Part shown: positions 30,201 through 42,834 of the stretch, one piece after another
Position numbering within the stretch: position 1 is the stretch's first letter
Layout of the letters: each line of letters opens with the position of its first letter
Origin: Litomosoides sigmodontis
Taxonomy: Eukaryota > Nematoda > Chromadorea > Rhabditida > Onchocercidae
Direction of reading: 5' to 3'
DNA length: 64,000 bases
NCBI GenBank assembly: GCA_963070105.1
Contig: OY718806.1
Location: 10,044,190 to 10,108,189, forward strand
Program-made: the position numbers and the translations under genes
The notes under the pieces: generated by a model
What the model was told of the DNA's origin: nothing
The model's database searches: none
The model's input: the letters and a program-made list of their open reading frames with translations, nothing else

Positions 30201-33032
30201 AGAAAGTACAGTTTCAGTTTACTTCAGTGAAACAAAAAATGAAATATCTGTTTTTAACTGCGTGAAAAAGAACTGATCTAAATAAACCTACAATACTTTA
30301 ACTTCGACCTCCATTAGCTACTGTCAAAGCAAAAACGTTTTCAGAAATCTATGGGTTATTATCAAACATCAAATAGAATTGGGTAAGTATTTCCTGTATC
30401 CCCACAACATATATCATTATCGAGTTTGCTAAATTCGAATTCTAGAAATATTTAATAGTAGATGAAGGGTAGCGGCAAAATAAAAAAGGTGTAGAGAGTA
30501 CTACGATAAACTAAAGCAGTGGGAAGAGACGAACGCAGACCTCAAAAACCTTACCTTCTATCATGGTTTTTCTCGTCTTACACCTCATACCTTTCCACAT
30601 ATAAACTGATGCAAATTTCCGAGGACATAAATTTTGAAATCGTAATGTGTCCATAAAATTAAGTACGTACCAGTATCAGAAAGTGAATAAAAACAGCGTC
30701 GAGTGCACAATAAATAGATTAGGTAATAATTAATTCCATATAAATATTGTCGAAATATAGCTGAACGTCAATAATTTTAATTCCGATCAGGCATGTTTGA
30801 GCCTGAAATTAGATGATAATGAATGAAGCTTTCAAATAGTTATTTCACTAAAGCGCTTTCTGGAGCTTTTGGAGCATTTTTTTGGAGCTTTTGCTAGAGA
30901 AATGAATGAACTGATAAAGATATCGAAAGAGTCGCCCAAAAATAACTTCGACTATTGATTTCTTAAAATTTCAGCAAATGCACATCTGACTGCACAATAA
31001 ATATACTGGAAACTTGAACGAAATTAAAAAGTTGGAAAATCAAACAATATTCTGCTTTTTTCCATACCGTACAGTAAGTGTCAAAGGTAAAATTCGTTCA
31101 ACATATGCAAAATAATCGCTGTCCGAAACTCAAGAAAAATGAACTTTTTTCCACACATATTTTATCATTTAGCACTAACAATAATCGCTGTCCGAAACTC
31201 AAGAAAAATGAACTTTTTTCCACACATATTTTATCATTTAGCACTAACGGTTGGGAAAAATAGGATAAAAGCATTGACAACTTTGGAACACTGCACTGAA
31301 GTTAAATTTTAATATGCATTGGAAGAAATTTTGAAATTCAGTTATTTTAAGTAAACAAATAGAAAACTCTTAAGCCATAAATTATGAATTCTTAATGGTC
31401 GAGGGTAGTTCACCTCACTCGCCCATAAACAAAACTTAATGGCCAATCAAATAATACAATGCGAACTACGTGTAAAATCAATATCGGCCTTTGTTTACCG
31501 TAAGAAAGGTTTAATAAAATAAGAAAACATCTAAATAAGCTAATAGAATTACCAAGTCAGTAAAGAGTACGCTTCCTGTCTCCCTCTCCCCCAATTCACT
31601 CAAAATTTTTGATTGAAATCTCACAAGCGATAACTTCCTACTTTTTAATATTATTGCAAAAATAATCTTATCACCTAACCAAAAATTAAAATCTGATCTA
31701 ATTATGAGAAATGCAACATGAAAAAAAAAGCAATATTTGTACCAAAAAAAGTAAGAAATAGTTAAGTTTTTATAAAGACTTTGCAGAGAGAAAAACCACT
31801 GCACGAAAAAGAGTAACATCTTAGTTAACCAAACGGAAATCCAAGTCAATGATACCTTTCAATCCATAGTGAAGAAAAAAACAGAAAATCGATGTACTGT
31901 AAGTTTGATGAACAAACAAAGGGAGATGTTTTCAGCAATAAAAATCATATAAATTGAACTTTTTTATTCAAAACGAAGCTGGTTTTCCAAACAGAACTTC
32001 TGCATATAATACCAAAGCAAAAAATATCGTTGACCTTATTGAAATCAAAATGCACAATATGAAAGGCTTTTTTTAAAACAGTGTAGTTGCCTATTGTCGC
32101 TATAAATCTGCAGAAATTGCTATAATAGCTACAACATTGAGAAACAGTATCAAAACATAGTGAAAACAACAAATGCAGGAAAATAAATGTAGAGTTGTTA
32201 ATTAAATAAACGAAACAAAATAAGCTTATTCAATCACAAAACCACAGTACAGGTGAATGAATTCTCGAAGAAAATTGGTACAGCAATTAGTGCATCTCTT
32301 TCAACAAATACCTGACTAGCTTGTTGTGGTATGCATACTGAAAATAAATAAGAAAAATAGGGAAACAAAACACGTTTTAAAAATAACATTAAATAGCAAT
32401 GAAATGACTAGAAAGACAGAAAATTTTAATTCAAGAATTCGTAAAGCGTATTTGATTTGTACACAAGAAAATACCGAAAAATGGCAAAAGCCTAAAGCAG
32501 CCACAGAGCTGAAATAACTAGCTTCAATCGCAAGAAAGAATCAAGTTACAGCATAGCAGGATGTTTGAAAAGCCTCTCTTGTAACTTTTAACGCATTAAA
32601 TTAAAGCAATCGTCATCAGGATGCTCAGCTAAATAAATCAAGTGATTCAGCGATTGAACCATATCAAAGAACTCTTTAGGCACAAGCAGCATGTTATTGC
32701 AGAATAAGAAATATAAAGTAGATCAGATATTTTCTTTTTGGAAGACACAATTATCCAGGGTTTTAAAGCTAACGAATAGAACAAAATCTTAAAGCTTAAT
32801 TTTATGTACAAGCATATAAAAGGCTTGAGAAAGAAACATACTCAATCTTTTCCCTAATGTTAGTAGAAAACAGAAACTTCATAAAACAAAAGAACAACTG
32901 AAGATCTGTTAACTGCGAAATCAAAAAATTTGACCGAGCGATGAAAACTGCTAAAAAACAGATTCAGAAAGTTATTAAAAATGTGTGAAAACCTTCTTTT
33001 ACTGAACATTTCTACAACGGAGTGAGATATGC
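30201..33032. other. intergenic region between PAQR and LRIG-like genes
   Basis: About 2.8 kb between two same-strand genes. Apart from a 69-bp tandem duplication (separate entry) and the 3' UTR of the LRIG-like gene, I see no coding exon, and no close AATAAA for that gene. Confidence 0.65.
31111..31248. repeat. tandem duplication, 2 x 69 bp
   Basis: Two identical 69-bp copies, 31111-31179 and 31180-31248, each beginning AATAATCGCTGTCCG. There is no visible divergence, so the duplication is recent or is an assembly doubling. Confidence 0.95.
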
Positions 33033-36000
33033 TTAAAGCACAACATAAACTTGAGTCGCTTCCGTCAGCACACCACTATCTCTTTCACTCATGGGCTGCT
33101 TCTCAATTGTTGTTGTGGTTGAATCGCTCTAAATATACTGGAAATATATTTTTGCTTTAAAAAACCACACAACGAAAAAGTACTCCTTACGTAAAACTTT
33201 CAAAAAAAAAATCTTTTGCTGAAGCTTTTTTTATAAGCCTTTCTAGAGATGGTCTTTTAAGGAACGAAATTTTTAAATGATTACAAAAGCAATTTTTGCA
33301 TCTAATATAAGGGAGTTCGCGAACCTTTACAAAGGAATACTGTCTTGACTCTTTTCGCTTTCCCATGAGGAGAATTACAGAGCATACGCCAGCACCTAAC
33401 GCAATTAAGGTAACAGCGCAAATAGCAAGTGAGCATTGTAAATTTCTATCAATCGAAATCTTATTCATATCTTCATGTTTCTGAATCCAGTCCTCCTCAT
33501 CAGCACCAATTTCAACAATTAAGGTCGATGAAACTCGTGAAAGCACTTCACTGCCTGCTTTAAATTCACAACCATACACACCGCTATCTGAAGCTCGAGC
33601 CTAAAATCGCAGAATTTTGGAATTTGAAAGCTCTATTTCAAAATTGGACGATAAAATAACATTGGCTCCATAAGAAAAACATATCAAGGCGATACAAATT
33701 AAAATCAAAATTTAGTTTACTTCACTTAACACCATCAACTGATTGCCAGCTTTGAATGCTAAACGTGAAGGAGCTGTACTGGGGTCAATTAAATGACCGT
33801 CACGCAACCACTGTATTGATACATGAAACTGCTCATTGATTGAGCAGTTGAAAATCACTGTAGATCCGGAACGTACCTTCCGATCCTCAAGTTGTGGCCA
33901 GACTTTGTTATCTAATATGTAAATTTCAAAACATAGTAATTCCATTACAACAATGAAAAAAAGTGTTAAAAAAAAATGATTTGCAATTAGCTCAACATAA
34001 TCCTTTCATGCGAGTACTCCCACGAAAATCAAAAAATGCTGTATAAAAATTACAAGTAAGCCATGGCTACCATAAACAAGAACGTGTGCTGAACTTTCCA
34101 CATGTCCGGCTTCATTACTCACACGACACGTATAAATACCCGAATCTGCTAATGACACATTGACCACATATAAATTATCGTCATTAGCTTTAACATGTAA
34201 GCGCCTTTCCACAGCAGCTGGAAATGAATCGCCACCATCTTTCATCCATTTAATGATTGGTGCTGGAACGCCTGGAAAAAATATGTAAGAACGAGAATAG
34301 CAACTAAACTCAAATACAGAAAAATGTAATTAAAAAAAATACAAAGCCATTTTAGCTAATGTGGGAAGAGAGGACAAGAGATATTGAAAAAGAAACGGGA
34401 GGCACTTAAAAATGGATCGCCACTATTTCAAAGATTTAGTTTCTAAAAACTTCCCACAAATTCAAAATAAGTCTGAGAAAAAGTCACATGCAAAATCATA
34501 ATGTTTTTCATATAAAATATGAAAAACATTTAAAAACATTGTTCTACATTTTATTAAATAAAAACGGTTGTAACAAAACGCTTTAAGAAAAATGCTTACC
34601 TTGTGCAGCACATCTTAACTTAGCGCTGCCACCACGAACAATAGATATATTCGATGGTGAATAATCAATTCGCGGTTTTTGCAGGACTGTTAACTTCATT
34701 CTATAAGCGAAAACTATCAAAATTTTCAGTAAAAAGAAAACTGGTGATCGTAGCTATGCTTAGCTTTGAAAGAATGAGTGCATGAGACTTGCTAAATTAT
34801 TAACACACAAATAAACCAGTATAAAGTTTAACCTTACTTCAAAGAATATGCAGATCCATAATGATTCCGTACAATGCACTGATATTCCGCTTGATCGTTA
34901 AAATCAATGTCACTGAGTAGTAGTTCGTTAAAGAGATATTCCATTGCAAGTCCTGTCACTGTGCCTGGAATTTGTATTAAATTATTTAATTCAAATACTG
35001 CTCACAAAAATTCATATACTTTTCCTAAAAAAAGAAAAAAAATTTACTGTTTGCGACTGATGAATGATTATTAAAAAAAGCGGTTCTCGCATCTTGCGAT
35101 AATAGGCGAAACCGTCCATCACGAATAACTTTCCATTTGATATCTAGGGGTGCTGCACCATAACCAGTACAATTTAACTTGACGCGATTTCCTAGCAACG
35201 CTTTCACTAATGCATTCGGATGACTCAGTAATCGAGGACGAGGCGAGTCATCAACTGAAAGATTTCACTCTTAGATGATATTATAAAGTTATTAATCATT
35301 AAAAGAAAATAAACTGAAAACTAGGATTAGAAATATGAAATATGACAAATTTTCAGGTTTAAATCATACCACATGTTAGATTCGCATCATCAATCACAGC
35401 GACATCAATACCACGTAATGCTATCGGATAGGAACACAACATTGTTATAGTTCTACGGTCTAATTTGGACAAAAATAACCAGTTTGAAAACCACTTCAGT
35501 TCACAATCACAAACGAGAGATGAAGTGTTGATAAAGCTGTAATTCGAAAAACAACCTCGACAAACAATAAATGAATTTTAAATCGAAATACTGCTAGTGA
35601 CTTCATGTATTATATTGGCTAACTCATTTATATACCAACTCACAGTCGTCTCAATTGCAGAGACTCAAAAGCACCATTCTGCACACTGGCAATAGGATTG
35701 TTTGTCAAATCCAAATTTTGTAATGCTGGAAAATTCTCAAATGCACGTGCTGGAATTATTCGAACTCGATTAGAAGCAAATTTGAGTGTCTGCAATGTTG
35801 GTATTGAGGTATTTGCAAGAACTGATTCATCTTCAACGCACATTGCCAACCCATTTCCAGAAAGATCACTGCAAACTTCCAAATAGAAATATATCAATTC
35901 AATAATTTTCGCTCAAATTTTTGGAAATGAAAATTTTTCAAAACTGAATGAAAATAACTGAACAAGTTCCTGAATTAAACTAACAGATAATTTAATTTAT

Positions 36001-38425
36001 CCAAATCATTCATGGCATTTCGATGTATGGTATCGATTTGATTGTCTGCTAACGAAAGGTACTCCAAGCGTGACAATTTCTTAAACAGCAATGAAGGAAG
36101 AGCACGAAGACGATTTGAAGACAAATCAAGCCACTGAAGGGTCGAGCAGAGAGACCAGGCCGAAGAATCTATCCACCCTACGTCGTTTGAACTAAGGTCA
36201 CTAGAAAGATTTTTACATAAAAAAAATGACTTAATTTCAAACTGCGCAAAATTAAAAACGGATAAATTTACACTGCAAAGAAGGCTAAAGTAAAAAATAC
36301 AGAGCTGTAAGCGAGTGCATCCCATACAGCCAACCACCAGTGACTGCCTTCAATTGATTTTCAGCAATATTTAATCTCTGAAGCTGCTCCAAACCCCAGA
36401 ATGTTCCATCCTCAAGTGTACCTAACGAATTTCTCGCTAATGACAAATTTTGAAGAGATGTCAATGAACTGAATGTCAGTGCGTGCAAAACTCCGAGACG
36501 ATTGCGGCTAAGATCTCTAAAATACTTTATTCGAATAAAACATAACAAAATGACAGAAGAGAAAGACCGCCTTTTAAAAATGATTAAGGAATTAAACTCC
36601 AGATAGTAAAAGACTATGGAAATAACCTAGTTTTATTTCAGGAAAAAATAAAACTGAAAAGATGATACTGCATTTAAAGTTTGTAAATAATAAGAATATC
36701 AATAATATGGGACAAACAACCGAAGAAATCTTTTAAACGTACACAAATGTCATTTCAAGTAATTTCGGAAAACCCATCAATTTTAAAAGAAGGAAAACTA
36801 CTGCAATATTTGTAAAACATATAGGAAAATCTATTCAAAGACAATATTTGCTTACAAAAATCGAAGTGCGAATAGTCCCTTGAGAGCACTTTTTTCTATG
36901 GTTTCAATTTTGTTTCGTGATAGCTTCAAAATTTGAAGTGATTGAAGTGCTGTGAACGTATCGGAACGCAATGTTGTCAACAGATTATTGCTTAGATCTC
37001 TATAAAGGAACAGCATACTCTAAAAGAACTTGAGTAAAATGATGAAATTCATTCGAACTTTTAGATATAAAACTAAAAAAAAAAAGTAAAGAATAAATAT
37101 CGTATTTGCTTCATCATAAAACATTTGGAATCAATCGCACCACAGAAAAAGAAATTTCATAAAAATGTAAATTCATACAGTTTTATAATTTTTGAGCTAG
37201 CAGCTTGCAAGACATGAAAACGTGGAAAATCGCGCAAAACATTACGACTTAAGTCGACTACGTCGATCTTCGCGATCCGTGATATATCGATGGCCGTAAT
37301 TTCCGAAATGTTATTCGCTTTGCTAAAAAGGTTTGACCTGAACTCATCTTTCATATTGCTTTTCCACTAGAGAAAGTATGGTGGAAGTAAAATCCAAGCA
37401 GAAAACTTTTTTCATAGGTAAAAATGTAAATAAAACTTGCAGATCAAGTTTGCGCAAATTTGCTAGCAACTCAATTCCAAGCGGAATAGAAGTTAATCGA
37501 TTCTTCCGAAGCAAACTGAAAAATATTTGAAGATATTGAGTTGAATTATATCAACAATGTGAGGGAGTGGAATAATGATGTTTTAATGTTTTAAATAGAA
37601 TTGGCATTCATATTACGAATAAAGAAGTCGTAAGTGATCAACCAACTAATAACTTATAGAATATTTCACGGATCTTTGCAGTTTTGTAAATTATCACGGT
37701 CAGAGGATGAACAGGTAAAGTTCTACAAGAAATTATAACAACATAATTCCTAGCTGAGAACACTACAAAAGAAAATAGCACATACAGCGCTTCAAGCTGA
37801 GGAGTACGAGTGAAAACAAGATGTGAAAAACCATCGATCTGATTCTCGCTGAGATCGCTAAAAACACACGAAATGAAACCGAAAAAATGATGCAACAGTT
37901 CTCGAAAATGTAAGCAAAAATCAAGCGTTTCTTTAAATCCATCCTCGTGCTGTGTAACGCTAAATTTCATGTCAGTAATTTTGTTGTTACTGCCCACTAA
38001 AACTCACAGAGAGATAAGTCTGACCAATCCAAGGAAAGCAGTAGGCAAGATTTTCTCAATGTAATTTCCTTGCAGTTCCCTATAAAAGTCAAACGCAAAC
38101 AAATATTGTACTATGACCAGATACTTCTAAAACATCAGAATTCCATTAATGAAATATATTATCATATTACTCAATCTACTTTGTTGAATTCAACTTAGGA
38201 ATTCAAAAAGGTTAAATTGACACTATAATGGTCATACAGTGTTGTCGTCCATGATGGCAGTGAAAACGGAATATCAATCAAACCACGGCGACTACAGTCG
38301 ATATGGGTATCCAGACAATGACATTTTTCAGGACATCGTTCGATACAGACCATTCTAGTAGATAACAAGGACATTGTTATGCAAACTATCACTGTCCGAT
38401 TTTTTTCGTAAAACCATTGCCCCAT
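33033..38425 (-). CDS. sma-10: LRIG-family LRR-Ig transmembrane protein (SMA-10 type)
   Basis: A type I membrane protein; C. elegans SMA-10 binds BMP receptors and tunes body-size signalling, and vertebrate LRIGs modulate receptor kinases. Seventeen exons: 38425-38238, 38079-38008, 37857-37786, 37515-37441, 37322-37179, 36999-36856, 36516-36301, 36200-35985, 35868-35644, 35536-35370, 35254-35048, 34964-34838, 34700-34600, 34271-34071, 33911-33721, 33600-33325, 33128-33033; 905 aa, all phases consistent. Order: signal peptide 1-30 (core [11 protein letters not shown]); LRRNT ([18 protein letters not shown]); about 16 LRRs to residue 450; LRRCT ([13 protein letters not shown]); Ig1 (ending AEYQC), Ig2 (DSGIYTC), Ig3 (DSGVYGCE); a membrane span near 838-862; and a short tail of about 43 residues. 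The donor after 37441 is GC rather than GT. The tail is far shorter than in vertebrate LRIG1. Confidence 0.95.
34500..34530. repeat. perfect 14-bp inverted repeat in an LRIG intron
   Basis: Arms 34500-34513 and 34517-34530 are exact reverse complements, separated by three A bases. It lies in the intron between exons ending at 34600 and starting at 34271. Confidence 0.9.
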
Positions 38426-38439
38426 CACATTAGAACAAC

Positions 38440-38441
38440 CT
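38440..38441 (-). promoter_or_regulatory. splice acceptor 14 nt before LRIG-like ATG
   Basis: TTTGACTGCAG ends at 38440; the chosen ATG at 38425 starts a good signal peptide. This fits trans-splicing. The frame is also open back to the acceptor in phase 1, so joining to the candidate exon at 39228-39356 is a formal alternative. Confidence 0.5.
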
Positions 38442-39227
38442 GCAGTCAAACGAATTAACCTGGCAAAACAATAAGGAAAAAATAAACAAGACTAATAAGG
38501 TTTCAATAATTTATTTTACAATATTTTTTTTAGAAATGTGAAATAGGTTTCAAATTCGAAATTGATATTAAAATTAACAACTATTGAATTATAATTACTA
38601 AATAAGAGCTGGGTATAGCATCTTTTCCATAACAATGGCACTACAGAAACATAGCAAAGTCATCGTTTCATCGACTGTTCGTTCTTCGTTCTGAATAATC
38701 CTCAGAACGGCACAGACTTTGGACTTACCATTCTGAAATTATAACAACTGATAATGGTGCACTGCAACGACCATAAATGATACCATAAACGACTATAAAT
38801 CACGACAAATAGCTACAAGTAATAATTTTACAAAAAAAAAGTTACAATTTGCAAATATATGGTGTTATATGTAAACATAAAACATAAAAGATTAGCAATA
38901 GGAATTTCTATCATTTAGTTTTCCTTTTTGAAATTTCTGAAGTTAATTCCCATTTTCCGCGATTCCCAGCCGTAAGGCTACTAGACAACCCAAATAAACT
39001 TACGAGATTCATCTAAAATTCAACGAAAATACATGGAAAACTACACAATCTAATTCAGAAAATTTCAATAGAACATTTCACCAAATATTTCGGAAAACAC
39101 GTGTACAGGAATTGTTATACAACGGTAGATATGCGATGAATTTCACCCTAATCACCTCTTATCGGGATAGAGAGAAAGGAAAAAAACGACAAATTTAAGA
39201 ATAAACCTTAGTAGACCAAAAACTCAC

Positions 39228-39356
39228 GCCATGGCCGACCACTACTACAAGGCACGGTCCGACTAGAAAAAATGGGGAAAAAGGGAATTGTGCTGTCGAA
39301 CCAGTCGGTAGCATTTCGATTATCGAATTCAATTTCTATTTCAAGCTTTGGACGAT
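39228..39356 (-). CDS. candidate exon upstream of the LRIG-like gene
   Basis: A minus-strand frame rich in coding-like codons (DRPKLEIEIEFDNRNATDWF, later SSRTVPCSSGRPW). It opens after TTAG at 39357 and closes at a consensus donor GTGAGT at 39227. It ends with one spare base, which fits the phase-1 acceptor at 38440. If joined, the N-terminus of the LRIG-like protein would be longer and its signal peptide would become internal, which is unattractive. It may be an alternative or separate transcript, or chance. Confidence 0.28.
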
Positions 39357-41038
39357 CTAACAGATTGATGCTCGGAAATAGGAAGGATTAGTTATTAGTG
39401 GTAATGAAGAGAAAAATGATAAGAACAGGTCGGCGGTAGAGAAATGGAAAACTAATTTTAGCAGTTAGGTGAGGTAGGGCAAAAGTTGATGTAGTGAAAT
39501 CAGTTGAATGAAACACATGAATGGCAAATGCACGGGTGCATACTTATGTTTCCAACACTGAAGACGAGAATTGTGAGAGAGTAAGGCGTAGCATTGGAGG
39601 ATGAAATACTTGCGTTCGTGCGTGAAGTGCACCGAAAGATTTTGACGTTTCTGAATGACAGTGGCGGTACGTTACTAATGCACTAAGCGAAAGGATCAAG
39701 AACTGAAGAAACATTCACATTGATCTATGTTACCTAAGCTAATAGTAGCAAGGGGTGAGGAACAGAACAAACAAGGAAGTGTCGTAAGAAAGACGTAAGG
39801 CAAGGAAAACGAAATTTTGAAAATCTATCCCTTGTGGAAAGGAAAATACACCTACCAATTTTATACTAAATTTTCTTCAACTAAGAAAAAAAATGCTGTT
39901 GCGCACTCGTAAGTTTGCAACAATTGCTAAATCAGAAATATTTAGGATAAGTGTTGATGGGATGCTTTATTAGTTTGTTGAAACTGAAATTGAGGAGAAA
40001 AAATGCTGTGAACATTGATGGTAATGAAATAAGCTGTAACTAAGGTGCATAAATTTTGATTATATTGGAGAAAGCGAAAAAATTAGTTGAAAAAAAAGTT
40101 ATTTGAATGTTTGGACAGCTGAACGAAATTGAATTTCAAAAAAACAAGTTATGAGTGGTAAATAATAATCCCTCATACAAATAAATTCATTTACTTCAGA
40201 AAATATTTAACGTACCTCAGCAATTTGATTTGATAATTGGAACTGAGACTGACAAAGAGGCGCCAATTAAACGAGAAATTTTAACTTTAGAGAAGAAAAT
40301 GATAAATTTCTTTGTTTTGTTATTTTTTTGAAGCAAAATGCAGTAGAATTTAGTAGCAAAAAAATGTTTTTTATAACAATGAAGAAAGAAGGCGAAACTT
40401 TTATTAGTTAGCAAGTACTTAATTAAATTTATATTAAGTCACTCAATTGATTATTAACTGATTCGATCGATGTATCCGATTGTCAAATACTATGAAAACG
40501 AAAATAACTTAGAAAACAACTAGTTATAACAAAAAAAAAAATGAGCAAAGAGATTTAATTCTTTTCCTGCCAACTACGACAACAATGATAGTATTTGAGT
40601 TGAGCACATGAGGAACTGATCAGAATGTGTAACAAATTTACATTTCATCGCTAACACGCCATTATTTGCTTTTCTCTTCCTAAAATTTTCTTATATTTGA
40701 AAATTGTAAGTTCATCAATAAAATGTAAAGTTTAAAAAAATTTACACTTTTTGACATTGATGAGTTCATTCATTTCCATTTCGTTTGCATAGCCAAATTG
40801 GCAAATATATTTCTGGTTTTCTTTCATCCTCAAAAATACACTACAATTTTTTTAATGACATTCTCCAATATTTAATGCTAAAAATCCATGCCACTTCAAG
40901 CTATTAAAACCTCACCACAGATTTCATTAAACTTAAAAAATGAGGCAAAAAAGCGAGAAAGGGAATGCACATTATCATTATATATCAATCTATCGTCTCT
41001 TCAAACTTAATACTGTTGTAGAAAATTAATCGTAAAAT

Positions 41039-41145
41039 AAATGATACTAATTATTATACTTATTTATACACTAATTATTATACTTAAGTAAATGATACTA
41101 ATTATTATAATTATAACAAATGATACTAATTATGATACTAACAAA
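41039..41145. repeat. degenerate AT-rich tandem units
   Basis: At least four imperfect copies of a unit around ATGATACTAATTATTATA, with variable spacing. Confidence 0.7.
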
Positions 41146-41694
41146 ACAGCACATTTGGATTCTAAACATTCTATATTTGCCTAGATGACATTTTAAAACA
41201 GAACGAAAAAGGGATTGCCGAAGGGCCCTAGAACATTTACTTAATTGGAATTAACATTTTGTGTAACATACGAAAATAGAAATTAACAAATCAATTAACA
41301 TTTATTACCCTTCAGAATCCAATTAGTGCCCTCCTCAAACATTGGAGAGCACTTAATTGTAATTAGCATATTTTGATTCGATCGGCCAAATCACACAAAC
41401 TGTAAGAAGAGAAAGTCCAATTGCTATATTGCCAAAAATGATCAAACAATAAAATATCGCGAATGCATGAAAGACAAAGCATGCAATGACTGGCTGTGCT
41501 TCTGATCGTTCAATCGACTTATCGTTGAATTCGTTTCACTGAACGCATTGATAGGAAGTGTGATTTCGTTCTTCGTTCTGCCAGAAATATAAAATTACAG
41601 TTTTGACCATTCAGGAAACAAAATTGCTTCTTCTGCCTATCAGTCACTCAATTTCAGTAGGAATATTGCTCAATTAGCAAAAGTTTCCAGTGCC

Positions 41695-41787
41695 TCAAAT
41701 GTGTGCTGTTAAATTGGTTAGCTCATCGATGGTAACTTTTCGAATGTCCGCAACTGTTGCTTCCTCGTCGTCAAATTGCCGATCATT
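41695..41787 (-). CDS. coding-like island with stop, unidentified
   Basis: A 30-codon frame with strong purine-first codon bias (QFDDEEATVADIRKVTIDEL) ending TGA. No ATG or clear acceptor precedes it; a TGA lies directly upstream in frame. It could be the end of a gene, a decayed exon, or an effect of local purine bias. Confidence 0.18.
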   Translation of the reverse strand, partial: NDRQFDDEEATVADIRKVTIDELTNLTAHI

Positions 41788-42741
41788 TCAAGAAGACAAA
41801 CGAAAGTTGTTCATTAATTTCCTAAAATTCCATTATACAATTTTGTGCTCAGTGGAGCACTGTAAGTACACAGCATTGTGTTGGACAAAATTGCTGTTGA
41901 CATTTCGAGCAGAAGAAGCATTCGGCAGATGAAAGCTGTTCGCGATAGTACGAGACATCAGTTTTTTTATCAGTTTAATGCCAACATCGATTTCAACTAT
42001 CTTCGTTGAAACGATTGCCAATTTCTTTCGCAAGCAATTGTCGTTCTTTTCGTTGTGCCGCAACAACAGTTGTTAATAGCTAACATTATCGTTATGATTA
42101 AGAGTAATATAAATTGAAAATAATTTCTTATTTAATGCGATTTAATTTAACTAATTTGGAAAAAAAACAGGAAGCAAATAACAGGAAACAAAATTTTATT
42201 GCCTAATATATTCGAAATAATGTTTTCACAAATAAATGGAGCATTTTGCTCCGATTTTTTTTTCTAACATAATTTTTAAATGAAAAAAAAAGAAATGAAT
42301 AAAAGAGCAAGAAAACAGGAACAAAAATATAACTCAAATCAATGAATGAAGCTTTCTATGCATTACAAATGTCATAATTCCTTTTTTCAGATATTTTCAA
42401 AAATCTATTGATTCATTGTTTTTTTCATAGCAAAATTTAATTATGTTAGTTAAAAAAAAAATGGAAAAGAAGAAAATGTGATTTGCAATTCAAAATTTCC
42501 GACAATCTTTCCGCTTGTTTCATCCAATATTTCTTCCTTTCATTCCACTCTCTTTTCCCACTTCATTTTGTAAAAAGTCGAACACCTAGTGATGACAGTA
42601 ATTTTTGATGAGAGAGAACAGCTTCTCCAAAAGCCTCTTTCTTTATACGTTGAACTTTGTCCTCTTTCACTCCTTTCACTTTGACAAAATTGTCAGTCGT
42701 AGAACATCACTTCAACAAGAAATTTAAATGGAAAAAATCGA

Positions 42742-42834
42742 TCATAGTTCGTCGTCACTTTCCTTTCGCTTGCTGCCAAAGCACTTCGACAAATGAATGG
42801 TTTCTTCTTTCGGAACTTCATGATAACTCATCTC
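42742..42834 (-). CDS. candidate terminal exon, unidentified
   Basis: A possible acceptor AATAATTAG at 42835 is followed by 30 codons (EMSYHEVPKEETIHLSKCFG, ending KRKESDDEL) and TGA. The composition is hydrophilic and coding-like. No family was recognised and no upstream exon with matching phase was found. Confidence 0.25.
   Translation of the reverse strand, partial: EMSYHEVPKEETIHLSKCFGSKRKESDDEL

Noticed and set aside
35698..35886. 62-codon plus-strand frame
   Set aside because: Antisense of an LRR exon of the LRIG-like gene.
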